DNA of 64,000 nt from Streptococcus sp. HMSC074B11 (GCF_001808705.1 NZ_KV794273.1:266622-330621), one strand, 5' to 3'; counted from the stretch's first letter, positions 28,807-39,308 are shown. Notes: generated by a model from the sequence alone, not told the origin. Numbers and translations are program-made.

Positions 28807-29367
28807 ATGATTGAAGCAAGTAAACTAAAGGCTGGTATGACTTTTGAAACAGCTGAAGGAAAATTGATCCGTGTTTTGGAAGCTAGCCACCACAAACCAG
28901 GTAAAGGAAACACTATCATGCGTATGAAATTGCGTGATGTCCGCACTGGTTCAACTTTTGAAACAAGCTACCGCCCAGAAGAAAAATTTGAGCAAGCGAT
29001 CATCGAAACAGTTCCAGCTCAATACTTGTACAAAATGGACGACACAGCTTACTTCATGAACACAGAAACTTATGACCAATACGAAATTCCTGTTGTGAAT
29101 GTTGAAAACGAATTGCTTTACATCCTTGAAAACTCAGATGTAAAAATCCAATTCTACGGAACTGAAGTAATCGGTGTGACTGTACCAACTACTGTTGAAT
29201 TGACAGTTGCTGAAACACAACCATCTATCAAAGGTGCTACTGTTACAGGTTCTGGTAAACCAGCAACAATGGAAACTGGTCTTGTCGTAAACGTTCCAGA
29301 CTTCATCGAAGCAGGTCAAAAATTGATTATCAACACTGCAGAAGGAACTTACGTTTCTCGCGCCTAA
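28807..29367 (+). CDS. efp: Elongation factor P
   Basis: Rescues ribosomes stalled on proline runs. 186 residues, three-domain form, beginning [20 protein letters not shown]. The loop that enters the peptidyl-transferase centre is [15 protein letters not shown] near residue 26; lysine in KPGKG is at the modified position in many species. It is followed by the Asp23-family gene and nusB in the usual Firmicutes order. Confidence 0.97.
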   Translation: MIEASKLKAGMTFETAEGKLIRVLEASHHKPGKGNTIMRMKLRDVRTGSTFETSYRPEEKFEQAIIETVPAQYLYKMDDTAYFMNTETYDQYEIPVVNVENELLYILENSDVKIQFYGTEVIGVTVPTTVELTVAETQPSIKGATVTGSGKPATMETGLVVNVPDFIEAGQKLIINTAEGTYVSRA

Positions 29368-29395
29368 TCTCTAGAAACTAGAAAGAGGTCATTCT

Positions 29396-29785
29396 ATGGG
29401 AATTGAAGAACAACTTGGCGAAATCGTCATCGCCCCACGTGTACTTGAAAAAATCATTGCTATTGCAACTGCGAAAGTTGAAGGCGTACACTCTTTTTCA
29501 AACAAATCAGTATCTGACACCCTTTCAAAACTTTCTCTTGGTCGTGGCGTATATCTAAAAGAAGCAAACGATGAGCTCACAGCTGATATCTACCTCTACC
29601 TAGAGTACGGTGTCAAAGTTCCTAAGGTTGCTATGGCTATCCAGAAAGCTGTTAAGGATGCTGTCCGTAACATGGCTGATGTTGAAATCTCTGCTGTCAA
29701 CATTCACGTTGCAGGTATCGTTCCAGATAAAACACCAAAACCAGAATTGAAAGACTTATTCGACGAGGACTTCCTCAATGACTAG
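29396..29785 (+). CDS. Asp23/Gls24 family envelope stress protein (YqhY type)
   Basis: A 129-residue protein with the Asp23 domain: GEIVIAPRVLEKIIAIATAKVEGV near the start and a second amphipathic strand-helix set (YLYLEYGVKVPKVAMAIQKAV). YqhY homologues lie between efp or acc genes and nusB in many Firmicutes and influence lipid synthesis in Bacillus. Ends with an acidic tail and overlaps nusB by 8 bases. Confidence 0.9.
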   Translation: MGIEEQLGEIVIAPRVLEKIIAIATAKVEGVHSFSNKSVSDTLSKLSLGRGVYLKEANDELTADIYLYLEYGVKVPKVAMAIQKAVKDAVRNMADVEISAVNIHVAGIVPDKTPKPELKDLFDEDFLND

Positions 29786-30200
29786 TCCATTATTAGAATC
29801 TAGACGTGAACTACGTAAGTGTGCCTTCCAAGCCTTGATGAGTCTTGAATTTGGTTCAGATCTAGAAACTGCTTGTCGCTTCGCCTACACACATGATCGC
29901 GAAGATACAGACGTACAACTTCCTAACTTCCTTGTAGAGCTCGTTTCTGGTGTCCAAGCTAAAAAGGATGATCTGGACAAACAAATCACACAACATTTGA
30001 AAACTGGTTGGACCATCGATCGTCTGACTTTGGTAGAAAAGAATTTACTACGCCTAGGAGTTTTTGAAATCACTTCATTTGATACTCCTCAACTCGTAGC
30101 TGTTAACGAAGCTATTGAACTTGCTAAGAGCTTTTCAGATCAAAAGTCAGCCCGTTTCATCAATGGACTCCTCAGTCAATTTGTGACAGAAGAAGATTAA
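29778..30200 (+). CDS. nusB: Transcription antitermination factor NusB
   Basis: RNA-binding antitermination factor that acts with NusE on rRNA transcripts. 140 residues, all helical, beginning ESRRELRKCAFQALMSLEFG; the C-terminal LRLGVFEITSFDTPQLVAVNEAIELAK block is diagnostic. Overlaps the Asp23 gene by 8 bases. A bidirectional terminator follows. Confidence 0.95.
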   Translation: MTSPLLESRRELRKCAFQALMSLEFGSDLETACRFAYTHDREDTDVQLPNFLVELVSGVQAKKDDLDKQITQHLKTGWTIDRLTLVEKNLLRLGVFEITSFDTPQLVAVNEAIELAKSFSDQKSARFINGLLSQFVTEED

Positions 30201-30209
30201 ATAATATAG

Positions 30210-30242
30210 AAAAAGTGTTTGACAGTTATCAAACACTTTTTT
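30210..30242. terminator. Bidirectional terminator between nusB and a CPBP gene
   Basis: AAAAGTGTTTGA (30211-30222) pairs with TCAAACACTTTT (30229-30240); A and T runs flank both sides, serving convergent genes. Confidence 0.92.
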
Positions 30243-30254
30243 CTTTCCCTTCCA

Positions 30255-30980
30255 CTATCTAAAAAAGTGGTAATAGACATAATTATAAACAAATATCCAG
30301 ATGGGCTTGGCATAAGTGAGAAAGTTGAAAAAACTATGGCACAGGATTGTGATTTTTAGATTCTTAGTCCAACGGTAGACAAGAGCAAAGAAGAGACCGC
30401 CTAAACTATAAATGATCAAACTGATGGGATCGCGATGGGAAAATACCAAATGACTGATTCCAAATATAAGGGCTGATAAGATAACATCCAGATAATACTT
30501 GGAGTTTGGAAAGAAGGTATTCATGAAATACCCTCTAAAAACTATCTCCTCCAATATAGGTGCGACGACTACTATTAAACTAAACTTAAGAATAGTTGAT
30601 AGAAAAGTTGGTTGTCCATTGGAGTATAGGACCGAAAGAAGGTCTTGAAAGATATACTTATTGTCAGTTAAGTAGTGAAATCGTAAGTCAAAAGCATCCA
30701 CCAACTGACGAAGACAATAAATAGCTACTAGACTGATTACAAGGAAAAAGAGAGTTGACCAACTCCAAGCATTTTTTTCAAAAATGTATAGCATCTTTTT
30801 CTTTTTGAGCCAATAGATAAATAATCCTAAAAGAGCTAGTTGCTTTACTGCTAAAATAATAGAATAGCCATCTATCCCCCATCCTAAAAACTTAGTCAGA
30901 TGCACAACTCCTAACTCTGTTAGATAAACCGATAAAAATACTAGTAAGATAAAGACTCCCAAATGCCCTAGTTTTTTCAT
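30255..30980 (-). CDS. CPBP (CAAX/Abi) family intramembrane protease
   Basis: A 241-residue membrane protein with seven or so hydrophobic segments and the motifs EEIVFRG near residue 165, FGISHLVF near 197 and CHSFFNF near 227, as in CPBP glutamic proteases. The ATG at 30980 has AAGGAG 6 bases upstream, whereas the earlier in-frame GTG is part of that site's spacer. It is the second CPBP gene in the window and is not closely similar to the one at 18.6 kb. No linked peptide gene is visible. Confidence 0.85.
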   Translation of the reverse strand: MKKLGHLGVFILLVFLSVYLTELGVVHLTKFLGWGIDGYSIILAVKQLALLGLFIYWLKKKKMLYIFEKNAWSWSTLFFLVISLVAIYCLRQLVDAFDLRFHYLTDNKYIFQDLLSVLYSNGQPTFLSTILKFSLIVVVAPILEEIVFRGYFMNTFFPNSKYYLDVILSALIFGISHLVFSHRDPISLIIYSLGGLFFALVYRWTKNLKITILCHSFFNFLTYAKPIWIFVYNYVYYHFFR

Positions 30981-31220
30981 ACTCACTCCTTAAAAAATTA
31001 AAAATACCTTGATGGAGGAAAAAAATAACACCCCCTTATTCAGTTTATCAGTTACATACTGACCAAACACAGCATAAAATCTATAAAAACTTAGTCTATT
31101 CTCTGTAGCACTTATAGATGATCATTCCTTATTATATAATATACATCTTTTTTTATGACTCTCAGTTCTATTTCCTCAACTGTCAATTTTTAATCCTGAA
31201 ATGAATTTTTGAGAGAAAGC

Positions 31221-31252
31221 AAAAAGCTAGAACCTTTTTTAGTTCTAGCTGT
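31221..31252 (-). terminator. Terminator of the fatty-acid synthesis operon
   Basis: AGCTAGAAC (31225-31233) pairs with GTTCTAGCT (31242-31250); on the minus strand it is followed by TTTTTG. It lies just after the accA stop. Confidence 0.9.
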
Positions 31253-31256
31253 CTTT

Positions 31257-32024
31257 TTAATATTTTCTAAAGCGTTGATAACGCTCTTCCAAAAGTTTCT
31301 CCGACGATAATTGTTTTAATTGTTCAATTTCTGTTTGAAGTTCATTTTTTACACGAGCTAGCAGCTCTTTGGCAGAGAGGCCTCTCTCTGAAATAACCTT
31401 ATCTACGACTTCCATCTCCAAAAGTTCATGTGAAGTGATTTTCATCAACTCAGCTGCTTCCATGGCACGCGTACCATCTTTCCACAAGATAGAAGCAAAG
31501 CCTTCAGGACTGAGAACTGCATAGATAGAGTTTTCTAGCATCCAAACACGGTCAGCCACTGCTAGAGCTAGAGCTCCACCAGAGCCACCTTCTCCTATAA
31601 TAATGGCAATAATTGGCACTTTGAGGTCGCTCATCTCCATGAGGTTACGAGCAATGGCTTCACCTTGACCACGCTCCTCTGCTCCGACACCAGGATAGGC
31701 ACCCGCAGTATTGATAAAGGTTACAACTGGACGACCAAACTTTTCTGCTTGCTTCATCAAACGAAGGGCTTTTCGGTAACCTTCAGGATGAGGTTGACCA
31801 AAGTTACGGTTAAGATTATCTTGTAAACTTTTACCTTTTTGGATTCCAACAACAGTCACTGCTTGGTCTCCTAACCAACCGATACCACCAATAATAGCAC
31901 CATCATCACGGAAGGAGCGATCCCCATGCAACTCAATAAAATCATCAAAAATTCCTGTTGCGAAGTCCAAGGCTGTTAGGCGAGTTTGTTCACGAGCTTC
32001 TCTAACGATTTTCGCAATATTCAT
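31257..32024 (-). CDS. accA: Acetyl-CoA carboxylase carboxyltransferase subunit alpha
   Basis: With AccD, transfers the carboxyl group from biotin to acetyl-CoA to give malonyl-CoA. 255 residues from the ATG at 32024, which has GGAGGGAG upstream and overlaps the accD stop as TTGATGA. Crotonase-fold signatures include [18 protein letters not shown] near 110 and [14 protein letters not shown] near 141. Shorter N-terminus than E. coli AccA, as usual in streptococci. Last gene of the fab/acc cluster. Confidence 0.95.
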   Translation of the reverse strand: MNIAKIVREAREQTRLTALDFATGIFDDFIELHGDRSFRDDGAIIGGIGWLGDQAVTVVGIQKGKSLQDNLNRNFGQPHPEGYRKALRLMKQAEKFGRPVVTFINTAGAYPGVGAEERGQGEAIARNLMEMSDLKVPIIAIIIGEGGSGGALALAVADRVWMLENSIYAVLSPEGFASILWKDGTRAMEAAELMKITSHELLEMEVVDKVISERGLSAKELLARVKNELQTEIEQLKQLSSEKLLEERYQRFRKY

Positions 32025-32887
32025 CAACTCTCCCTCCTGTGTAGTCTTACTAATCGAGCAATCGTATCTGGCAATTCTCGCCGTTTAATAATTGCATCTA
32101 CAAAACCATGTTCCAGTAAAAACTCTGCTTTCTGGAAGTCTTCTGGTAGGTCTTCTCTTACTGTATTTTCAATCACACGGCGTCCAGCAAAACCTACCAA
32201 ACTTTGGGGTTCTGCCAAGATGATATCCCCTTCCATAGCGAAGGAAGCTGTTACTCCGCCAGTCGTCGGGTCTGTAAGGATTGTCAGATAAAAGAGACCT
32301 GCATTGGAATGACGTTTGACTGCGGCAGAGATTTTGGCCATCTGCATCAAGCTCATGATTCCTTCCTGCATGCGTGCTCCGCCAGAAGCTGTAAAAAGTA
32401 CGACAGGTAATTTTTCAGCGGTCGCATATTCGAATAAGCGAGTGATTTTCTCACCAACAACTGTCCCCATTGACGCCATAATAAAGTTAGAATCCATGAT
32501 GCCAAGGGCAACCTTCTCTCCCTTAATCAAAGCTGTTCCTGTTACAACAGCCTCATCAAGACCTGTCTTTTCACGCATCAAAGTCAATTTTTTACGATAG
32601 CCTGGAAAATTCAAAGGATCCTGAGTCTCAATCCCTTTAAACATTTCCAAAAACGTACCCATATCAATGGTTAAAGCTAAACGCTCTTGAGCTGAAATAC
32701 GGAAGGTATAGCCACAGTGAGGGCATATACGCTCACTCCCCAAGTCCTTTTGGTAAATCGTATATTTACAACCTGGACATTGGGAGAAGAGCTCATCTGG
32801 AACCTCTGGCTTGATCTGAGGTTGATTTACAGTCGAACGATTGGGATTGATTCGAATATATTTATCTTTTTTACTAAATAGAGCCAT
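32024..32887 (-). CDS. accD: Acetyl-CoA carboxylase carboxyltransferase subunit beta
   Basis: Beta half of the carboxyltransferase. 287 residues with the N-terminal zinc ribbon CPGCKY and CPHCGY (about 38-60) and a crotonase-like domain ([19 protein letters not shown] near 167). It is separated from accC by about 185 bases containing a BOX repeat and overlaps accA. Confidence 0.95.
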   Translation of the reverse strand: MALFSKKDKYIRINPNRSTVNQPQIKPEVPDELFSQCPGCKYTIYQKDLGSERICPHCGYTFRISAQERLALTIDMGTFLEMFKGIETQDPLNFPGYRKKLTLMREKTGLDEAVVTGTALIKGEKVALGIMDSNFIMASMGTVVGEKITRLFEYATAEKLPVVLFTASGGARMQEGIMSLMQMAKISAAVKRHSNAGLFYLTILTDPTTGGVTASFAMEGDIILAEPQSLVGFAGRRVIENTVREDLPEDFQKAEFLLEHGFVDAIIKRRELPDTIARLVRLHRRES

Positions 32888-32917
32888 ACATCCCCCTTTT
32901 CAGTCTTATACTATTTT

Positions 32918-33069
32918 TATACTCAATGAAAATCAAAGAGCAAACTAGGAAGCTAGCCGCAGGTTGCTCAAAGCACTGCTTTGAGGTTGTAGATAAGACT
33001 GACGAAGTCAGTCACATATATAATCCAAGGCGACGTTGACGCAGTTTGAAGAGATTTTCGAAGAGTATT
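32918..33069. repeat. BOX element inside the fatty-acid operon
   Basis: Same architecture as the copy in the ilv operon: TATACTCAATGAAAATCAAA left end, the GACTGACGAAGTCAGTC palindrome, and a right module (CAAGGCGACGTTGACGCAG) ending GAAGAGTAT. It lies between accC and accD and ends 4 bases before the accC stop codon. The two copies are over 80 percent identical by eye. Confidence 0.93.
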
Positions 33070-33072
33070 ACA

Positions 33073-34440
33073 TTATTCTTTTTCTTGATAGTGTGGTAAG
33101 AAGGTCTCCATCAAGAATGAAGTATCGTAGTCCCCTGCTATCACTCGACGATCTGAAATCAAATCGAGTTGGAAATCAGCATTGGTGACAACCCCTTCAA
33201 TTTCGAGTTCATAAAGAGCTCGTTGCATTTTCATGAGAGCATCAAAACGATTTTCGCCATGAACAATAATTTTAGCAATCATGCTATCATAGTATGGCGG
33301 AATGGTATAACCTGGATAAACTGCAGAGTCAACACGCAAGCCGACACCACCACTCGGTAGATAAAGATTGGTAATCTTACCTGGACTTGGTGCAAAATTA
33401 AAGGCTGGATTTTCTGCGTTAATTCGACACTCAATGGCGTGTCCTTTTAGAACAATATCTTCTTGCTTCAAAGTCAATGGTTGACCTGCTGCGATACGGA
33501 TTTGTTCCTTAACAATATCCACACCAGATACAAATTCGGTTACTGGGTGTTCCACTTGGACACGCGTATTCATCTCCATAAAGTAGAATTTCCCACTTGC
33601 TTCATCTAGTAGGAATTCAATAGTACCAGCATTTTCGTAGCCTACAGACTCCGCTGCACGAACAGCTGCAGCACCAATTTCATTACGAAGTGTTTTCCCG
33701 ATAGCAATTGAAGGACTTTCTTCTAAAACTTTTTGGTTATTCCGTTGAAGCGAACAGTCACGCTCACCTAGGTGAATAACATGACCCATCTGGTCAGCAA
33801 GAATCTGTACTTCAATATGTCGAGCAGGATAAATCACACGCTCTAGGTACATAGCTCCATTACCAAAGTTGGCTTTAGCTTCACTAGAGGCTGTTTCAAA
33901 GGCTGAAACAAGATCTTCTGCTTTTTCAACCTTACGAATCCCTTTACCACCACCTCCAGCTGAAGCTTTCAGCATAACTGGATAACCAATTTTTTCGGCA
34001 ACAGCCAGAGCCTCTTCTGCAGTATGAACTTCACCATCTGATCCTGGAATGACGGGCACATTAGCCTTAATCATTTGAGCACGGGCGTTAATTTTATCCC
34101 CCATGATATCCATGACACGAGCTGATGGTCCGATAAATTTGATACCGACTTCTTCACACATGGTGGCAAATTTGGAATTTTCACTTAAAAAACCAAATCC
34201 AGGGTGAATGGCTTCAGCTTCAGTCAAGACCGCAGCTGATAGGATGGCATTGATGTTCAGATAAGATTCTGTAGCCTTCCCAGGGCCGATACAGATAGCC
34301 TCATCAGCCAAAAGCGTGTGGAGAGCTTCCTTGTCAGCAGTCGAATAGACAGCGACTGTTGCAATTCCTAACTCTCGTGCCGCACGAATAATACGAACAG
34401 CAATTTCACCACGATTGGCAATTAAAATCTTACGAAACAT
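33073..34440 (-). CDS. accC: Acetyl-CoA carboxylase biotin carboxylase subunit
   Basis: ATP-grasp enzyme that carboxylates biotin on AccB. 455 residues; begins FRKILIANRGEIAVRIIRAA, with the glycine-rich ATP loop KASAGGGGKGIRKV near 159 and the active-site block EMNTRVQVEHPVTE near 288. Preceded by fabZ after 11 bases and followed by a BOX repeat. Confidence 0.97.
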   Translation of the reverse strand: MFRKILIANRGEIAVRIIRAARELGIATVAVYSTADKEALHTLLADEAICIGPGKATESYLNINAILSAAVLTEAEAIHPGFGFLSENSKFATMCEEVGIKFIGPSARVMDIMGDKINARAQMIKANVPVIPGSDGEVHTAEEALAVAEKIGYPVMLKASAGGGGKGIRKVEKAEDLVSAFETASSEAKANFGNGAMYLERVIYPARHIEVQILADQMGHVIHLGERDCSLQRNNQKVLEESPSIAIGKTLRNEIGAAAVRAAESVGYENAGTIEFLLDEASGKFYFMEMNTRVQVEHPVTEFVSGVDIVKEQIRIAAGQPLTLKQEDIVLKGHAIECRINAENPAFNFAPSPGKITNLYLPSGGVGLRVDSAVYPGYTIPPYYDSMIAKIIVHGENRFDALMKMQRALYELEIEGVVTNADFQLDLISDRRVIAGDYDTSFLMETFLPHYQEKE

Positions 34441-34451
34441 GGAAAACCTCC

Positions 34452-34874
34452 CTAGTTTCCAATAGCAAAGGTCAGAGTACCGCTTGCTGCAAGCTTACCA
34501 TCTACTTCTGCCTTCGCTTCTACTACGGCGATTGTGCCACGACGTTTGACAAAAGTTGCTGTCATGACAAGCTGATCACCAGGAACAACTTGTTTCTTAA
34601 ACTTAACCTTATCCATACCAGCATAGAAGACAAGGTTCCCTTTGTTTTCAGGTTTAGACAATTCCAAAACACCTGCCGTTTGTGCCAAGGCTTCCATAAT
34701 GAGGACTCCTGGCATAACTGGGTATTGAGGAAAATGACCGTTGAAGAAAGGTTCGTTAATCGTTACATTTTTAATAGCAACGATTGTATCTTCGCTGACT
34801 TCCAAAACACGATCCACTAAGAGCATAGGATAGCGGTGAGGCAAAGCTTCTTTAATTCCTTGAATATCAATCAT
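34452..34874 (-). CDS. fabZ: 3-hydroxyacyl-ACP dehydratase FabZ
   Basis: Dehydrates 3-hydroxyacyl-ACP in fatty-acid elongation. 140-residue hot-dog protein with [13 protein letters not shown] near 10 and the active-site helix [19 protein letters not shown] (catalytic His near 48, Glu near 62). In streptococci the unsaturated branch is made by FabM, also encoded in this cluster. Overlaps accB by 4 bases (ATGA). Confidence 0.95.
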   Translation of the reverse strand: MIDIQGIKEALPHRYPMLLVDRVLEVSEDTIVAIKNVTINEPFFNGHFPQYPVMPGVLIMEALAQTAGVLELSKPENKGNLVFYAGMDKVKFKKQVVPGDQLVMTATFVKRRGTIAVVEAKAEVDGKLAASGTLTFAIGN

Positions 34875-35353
34875 TTGATACGTACCAAGCCTTTCCCGAA
34901 CTCAACCATTTCTTCATTAGCAACAAGAACTTCTGTTACGACACCGTCTTTAGGTGCTGGAATTTCGTTCATGACCTTCATGGCTTCGATGATGACCAAG
35001 GTTTGGCCTTTTTTAACAGTATCACCGACTGAAACAAAATTAGGTTTGTCTGGTCCCGCAGCCAAGTAAGCAACTCCGACAAGTGGACTCTCTACTAGAT
35101 CTCCTTCAGCTACAGATTCAGTAGCGCTTGTTTCTGAAACTACTTCTACAGCTGGTGTTGAAGTTGGAGCTTGAGGTGCTACTGTAGTTCCAACTACTGG
35201 AACCACAGGTTGAGGTGCTGGACTTGTTTCTGCAACAAGTTTTGCTTCATTCTTGCTGAAGAGTAACTCATCCGTTCCATTTTTATAAGAAAATTCTCTC
35301 AAACTTGACTGGTCAAATTGCGCCATCAAGTCTTTGATTTCATTTAAATTCAT
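34871..35353 (-). CDS. accB: Biotin carboxyl carrier protein
   Basis: Carries the biotin of acetyl-CoA carboxylase. 160 residues: a helical N-terminus, an Ala/Pro/Thr/Val-rich linker (about 45-80) and the lipoyl-like C-terminal domain with the biotinylation site IEAMKVMNE near 125. Lies directly downstream of fabF (2-base gap) and overlaps fabZ. Confidence 0.95.
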   Translation of the reverse strand: MNLNEIKDLMAQFDQSSLREFSYKNGTDELLFSKNEAKLVAETSPAPQPVVPVVGTTVAPQAPTSTPAVEVVSETSATESVAEGDLVESPLVGVAYLAAGPDKPNFVSVGDTVKKGQTLVIIEAMKVMNEIPAPKDGVVTEVLVANEEMVEFGKGLVRIK

Positions 35354-35355
35354 CT

Positions 35356-36591
35356 TTACTTATTCTCCCAACGTTTGAAAGCAAGAACTGCATTATGCCC
35401 ACCAAACCCAAAAGTGTTTGAGATAGCATAAGGAATTTCACGTTCCACGCCTTGTCCATAAATAACATTTGCTTCAATGTAGTCTGATAATTCTGTTGTT
35501 CCGGCTGTCATTGGTACATAGTTGTTACGGATGGCTTCAATTGTTGCAATGGCTTCAACTGCACCAGCTGCACCGAGCAAGTGTCCAGTAAATGACTTGG
35601 TTGAAGATACAGGTACTTCCTTACCAAGAACTGCTACGATAGCACCACTCTCTCCTTTTTCATTAGCAGGAGTTGATGTGCCATGAGCATTGACATAGGC
35701 TACTTGGTCTGGTGTAATCTCAGCTTCGTCCAAGGCAAGTTTGATAGCTTTAATAGCACCTTGGCCTTCTGGATGTGGTGAAGTCATATGGTAGGCGTCA
35801 CAAGTGTTCCCGTATCCGACAACTTCAGCTAGGATAGTTGCACCGCGTTTTTCAGCATGCTCTAAACTTTCAAGAACCAACATACCTGATCCTTCACCCA
35901 TGACAAATCCATTACGATCCTTATCAAATGGAATAGAAGCACGAGTTGGGTCCTCTGTTGTTGAAAGAGCTGTTAAGGCTTGGAAACCAGCAATGGCAAA
36001 TGGAGTAATAGAAGATTCTGAACCACCAACTAGCATGATGTCTTGGAAACCAAATTTGATAGAACGGAAGGCATCTCCGATAGCATCATTTGATGAAGCA
36101 CAAGCTGTATTGATAGATTTACAAATCCCATTTGCCCCAAATCGCATAGCAACATTCCCTGCAGCCATGTTTGGCAAGGCTTTTGGAAGTGTCAATGGTT
36201 TTACACGTTTTGGTCCCTTATCATGAAGTCGAAGCACTTGGTCTTCGATTTCTTTGATACCACCGATACCTGATGCCACAATGACACCAAAGCGATCTTT
36301 ATCAAGTGCTTCAAGGTCAAGATTTGCATTGTTCACTGCTTCTTGAGCTGCATACAAGGCATACAAAGAATAGTCATCAAAACGGTTGGTATCTTTTTTT
36401 ACAAAATATTTGTCAAAAGGAAAATCCTGGATTTCTGCCGCATTATGAACATCAAAAGCACTATGATCAAACTTAGTGATTTCACCGATTCCAATCTTTC
36501 CATTTTTTAGACTGTTCCAAAATTCCTCTGGTGTGTTCCCAATCGGAGATGTTAATCCATAACCTGTTACTACTACTCGATTTAGTTTCAT
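35356..36591 (-). CDS. fabF: 3-oxoacyl-ACP synthase II
   Basis: Condensing enzyme of chain elongation. 411 residues with the catalytic Cys in NTACASSNDAIGD near 163, and His in NAHGTSTPANE near 303 and SFTGHLLGAAGAVE near 338. It is the elongation partner of FabH and, with FabM, determines unsaturated product formation in streptococci. Confidence 0.96.
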   Translation of the reverse strand: MKLNRVVVTGYGLTSPIGNTPEEFWNSLKNGKIGIGEITKFDHSAFDVHNAAEIQDFPFDKYFVKKDTNRFDDYSLYALYAAQEAVNNANLDLEALDKDRFGVIVASGIGGIKEIEDQVLRLHDKGPKRVKPLTLPKALPNMAAGNVAMRFGANGICKSINTACASSNDAIGDAFRSIKFGFQDIMLVGGSESSITPFAIAGFQALTALSTTEDPTRASIPFDKDRNGFVMGEGSGMLVLESLEHAEKRGATILAEVVGYGNTCDAYHMTSPHPEGQGAIKAIKLALDEAEITPDQVAYVNAHGTSTPANEKGESGAIVAVLGKEVPVSSTKSFTGHLLGAAGAVEAIATIEAIRNNYVPMTAGTTELSDYIEANVIYGQGVEREIPYAISNTFGFGGHNAVLAFKRWENK

Positions 36592-36613
36592 TTTTATACC
36601 TCTATTTTAACTC

Positions 36614-37348
36614 TTATTGCATGGTTAGTCCACCATCAATTGCGATGACTTGTCCCGTTAGATAATCTTGACTTGCAAGAAAGGCTGTTACCTCTGCGAC
36701 TTGCTCAGCTTGACCAAATTGTTTCATCGGAATTTGTGCCAACATAGCTTCTTTCACCTTATCAGATAGAACTGCAGTCATATCTGATTCAATCATTCCC
36801 GGAGCAATGGCATTGACACGCACATTGCGATTGGCAACCTCACGTGCTACCGATTTGGTAAATCCAATCAAACCAGCCTTGGAAGCAGCGTAGTTTGCTT
36901 GACCGATATTTCCCATCAAACCAACGACACTAGACATATTGATGATAGCACCTTCGCGAGCTTTTATCATCGGTTTCAAGACTGATTGTGTCATATTGAA
37001 GGCACCTGTCAAATTGACTTTTAAAACCTTCTCAAAATCTTCTTCTGTCATCTTAAGCATGAGAGTGTCTTGAGTAATCCCAGCATTATTAACGAGGACA
37101 TCAACTGAACCCAGCTCTTCAATGGCTTGGTCCACCATACGCTTTGCGTCCGCAAAATCAGAAACATCACCTGAAATAGCAAGGACCTTCACTCCGTAGG
37201 ATTTAAATTCGGCTAGAAGCTCCTCGGAGATTTCACCACGACTATTCAAGACAACATTGGCTCCCAAGCTGGCAAATTTATGAGCAATGGCAAGACCAAT
37301 TCCTCGACTTGAGCCTGTAATAAAGACATTTTTCTGTTCTAGTTTCAT
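36614..37348 (-). CDS. fabG: 3-oxoacyl-ACP reductase
   Basis: NADPH-dependent short-chain dehydrogenase that reduces 3-oxoacyl-ACP. 244 residues with the cofactor motif TGSSRGIGLAIA near 11, NNAG near 86 and the YAASK catalytic pair near 152. Lies between fabD and fabF with short gaps. Confidence 0.96.
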   Translation of the reverse strand: MKLEQKNVFITGSSRGIGLAIAHKFASLGANVVLNSRGEISEELLAEFKSYGVKVLAISGDVSDFADAKRMVDQAIEELGSVDVLVNNAGITQDTLMLKMTEEDFEKVLKVNLTGAFNMTQSVLKPMIKAREGAIINMSSVVGLMGNIGQANYAASKAGLIGFTKSVAREVANRNVRVNAIAPGMIESDMTAVLSDKVKEAMLAQIPMKQFGQAEQVAEVTAFLASQDYLTGQVIAIDGGLTMQ

Positions 37349-37380
37349 TTTTCTCCTTTCAGAACTTCTACCAGTTTGGT

Positions 37381-38301
37381 CTAATTTTCTAAGAGTGCTA
37401 GTAAACTTGCTTGATCTTCCACATTAGCAAGTTGAGCTGTTTTATCAATCTTTTTGACGAATCCTGACAAAACTTTACCAGGTCCAATCTCGATAAAACG
37501 AGTGACACCCGCCTCTTGCATGACTGCAATACTTTCATAAAAGCGAACGGGTTCCTTAACTTGACGAGTCAAAAGTTCTGCAATTCGTTCTTTTTCCACG
37601 ACCTTTGCTTCTGTATTGCCAACAAGTGAACAAGCAAAGTCACTAAACTCAACATCTTCTAGGGCTTGAGCTAATTTTTGACTAGCAGGGTCCAATAAAG
37701 CTGTATGGAAAGGACCCGAAACATTTAGAGGAAGCAAGCGTTTTGCTCCTGCCTCTTGCAAAAGTTCAACTGCACGATCTACCGCCACTACCTCACCACC
37801 AATAACAATCTGACTCGGCGTATTGTAGTTAGCTGGAGTTACAACACCAAGTTGAGAAGCTTCTTGACAAGCTTGTTCAATAACTTCAACTGGAGTATTG
37901 AGTACGGCTACCATTTTACCAGACCCAGCAGGTGCCGCTTCTTCCATATAAGCTCCACGCTTAGCAACTAGAGCCACCGCATCTTCAAAATCCAGTGCAC
38001 CACTAGCTACCAGGGCAGAATATTCACCAAGAGACAAACCTGCCACCATATCAGGCTGATAACCTTTCTCCTTTAGTAGTCGGTAAATAGCAACGGATGT
38101 AGCTAAAATAGCTGGTTGCGTGTAACGAGTCTGATTTAGCTTTGTTTCATCATTATCAATCAAGTCACGAAGGTCATACCCCAAGACTTGGCTAGCTTGG
38201 TCGATTGTTTCCTTGACGATAGCATATTGGTCGTATAGCTCACGTCCCATTCCTAGGTACTGGGCTCCTTGACCTGCAAATAGAAAGGCTGTTTTAGTCA
38301 T
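37381..38301 (-). CDS. fabD: Malonyl-CoA:ACP transacylase
   Basis: Loads malonate onto acyl carrier protein. 306 residues from the ATG at 38301, chosen because MTKTAFLFAGQGAQYLGMG is the canonical start; the earlier in-frame codons lie within fabK. Active-site serine in GLSLGEYSAL near 92 and the histidine in VSGPFHTALL near 200. Overlaps fabK by 8 bases. Confidence 0.95.
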   Translation of the reverse strand: MTKTAFLFAGQGAQYLGMGRELYDQYAIVKETIDQASQVLGYDLRDLIDNDETKLNQTRYTQPAILATSVAIYRLLKEKGYQPDMVAGLSLGEYSALVASGALDFEDAVALVAKRGAYMEEAAPAGSGKMVAVLNTPVEVIEQACQEASQLGVVTPANYNTPSQIVIGGEVVAVDRAVELLQEAGAKRLLPLNVSGPFHTALLDPASQKLAQALEDVEFSDFACSLVGNTEAKVVEKERIAELLTRQVKEPVRFYESIAVMQEAGVTRFIEIGPGKVLSGFVKKIDKTAQLANVEDQASLLALLEN

Positions 38302-39268
38302 TTCTTGTAACTCCTGCCCAACGAGCAGCTTCTGCTTGAATCTTTTCAGCTGCACCGTAATAAATATCTTTTAAGATTTCTTCAACAGTTTCTTCTTTCG
38401 AAACTAGACCTGCAATCTGACCAGCCATCACTGAACCGCCATCCACATCACCATGAACAACAGCCTTAGCTAAGGCTCCTGCGCCCATTTGTTCAAAAAT
38501 TTCTAAATCTGGATTTTCTTGTTTGAAGGCATCTTTTTCAGCTTGCTCGAAATCACGAGTCAATTTGTTTTTAATGGCACGAACTGCGTGTCCAAAATGT
38601 TGTGCTGAGATAGTTGTGTCAATATCACGGGCTTTTAAAATTTTAGCTTTATAGTTTGGATGAGCATTTGATTCCTTGGCAACTACAAAACGAGTTCCTA
38701 CTTGCACAGCTTCTGCACCAAGCATAAATCCAGCTGCAGCTCCCTCACCGTCTGCAATACCACCAGCAGCGATAACAGGAATTGAAACAGCAGCTGCAAC
38801 TTGACGAACCAAGGTCATGGTTGTTAATTTCCCAATGTGTCCACCAGCTTCCATACCTTCGGCAATGACGGCATCCGCTCCAATTTTTTCCATGCGTTTA
38901 GCCAAAGCCACGCTAGGTACTACAGGAATAACGGTGATTCCTGCTTCATGGAATCGTTCCATATATTTACTTGGATTCCCTGCACCAGTAGTGACTACCT
39001 TAACCCCTTCTTCAATGACAAGGTCGACAATATCTTCAACGAATGGAGACAAGAGCATAATGTTGACACCAAAAGGTTTGTCTGTTAATGATTTAATCTT
39101 ATCAATATTAGCCTTAACCACTTCTTTAGGAGCATTTCCTCCACCAATGATACCGAGACCACCTGCTTTTGAAACAGCTCCAGCAAGGTCACCATCTGCA
39201 ACCCAGGCCATTCCACCTTGGAAGATAGGATATTTAATATTCAATAATTCTGTAATACGTGTTTTCAT
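38294..39268 (-). CDS. fabK: Enoyl-ACP reductase II (FMN-dependent)
   Basis: Flavoprotein that replaces FabI in streptococci and explains their triclosan tolerance. 324 residues, TIM barrel of the nitronate monooxygenase family: start TELLNIKYPIFQGGMAWVAD, GLGIIGGGNAP near 33, GGHIGKLTTM near 143 and IAAGGIADGEG near 168. The first gene after a FabT-box promoter; followed by fabD-G-F-accB-fabZ-accC-accD-accA. Confidence 0.95.
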   Translation of the reverse strand: MKTRITELLNIKYPIFQGGMAWVADGDLAGAVSKAGGLGIIGGGNAPKEVVKANIDKIKSLTDKPFGVNIMLLSPFVEDIVDLVIEEGVKVVTTGAGNPSKYMERFHEAGITVIPVVPSVALAKRMEKIGADAVIAEGMEAGGHIGKLTTMTLVRQVAAAVSIPVIAAGGIADGEGAAAGFMLGAEAVQVGTRFVVAKESNAHPNYKAKILKARDIDTTISAQHFGHAVRAIKNKLTRDFEQAEKDAFKQENPDLEIFEQMGAGALAKAVVHGDVDGGSVMAGQIAGLVSKEETVEEILKDIYYGAAEKIQAEAARWAGVTRND

Positions 39269-39308
39269 AGTGCCTCCGTATGTCTTGCTTACGTAATAGT
39301 TCGACTAC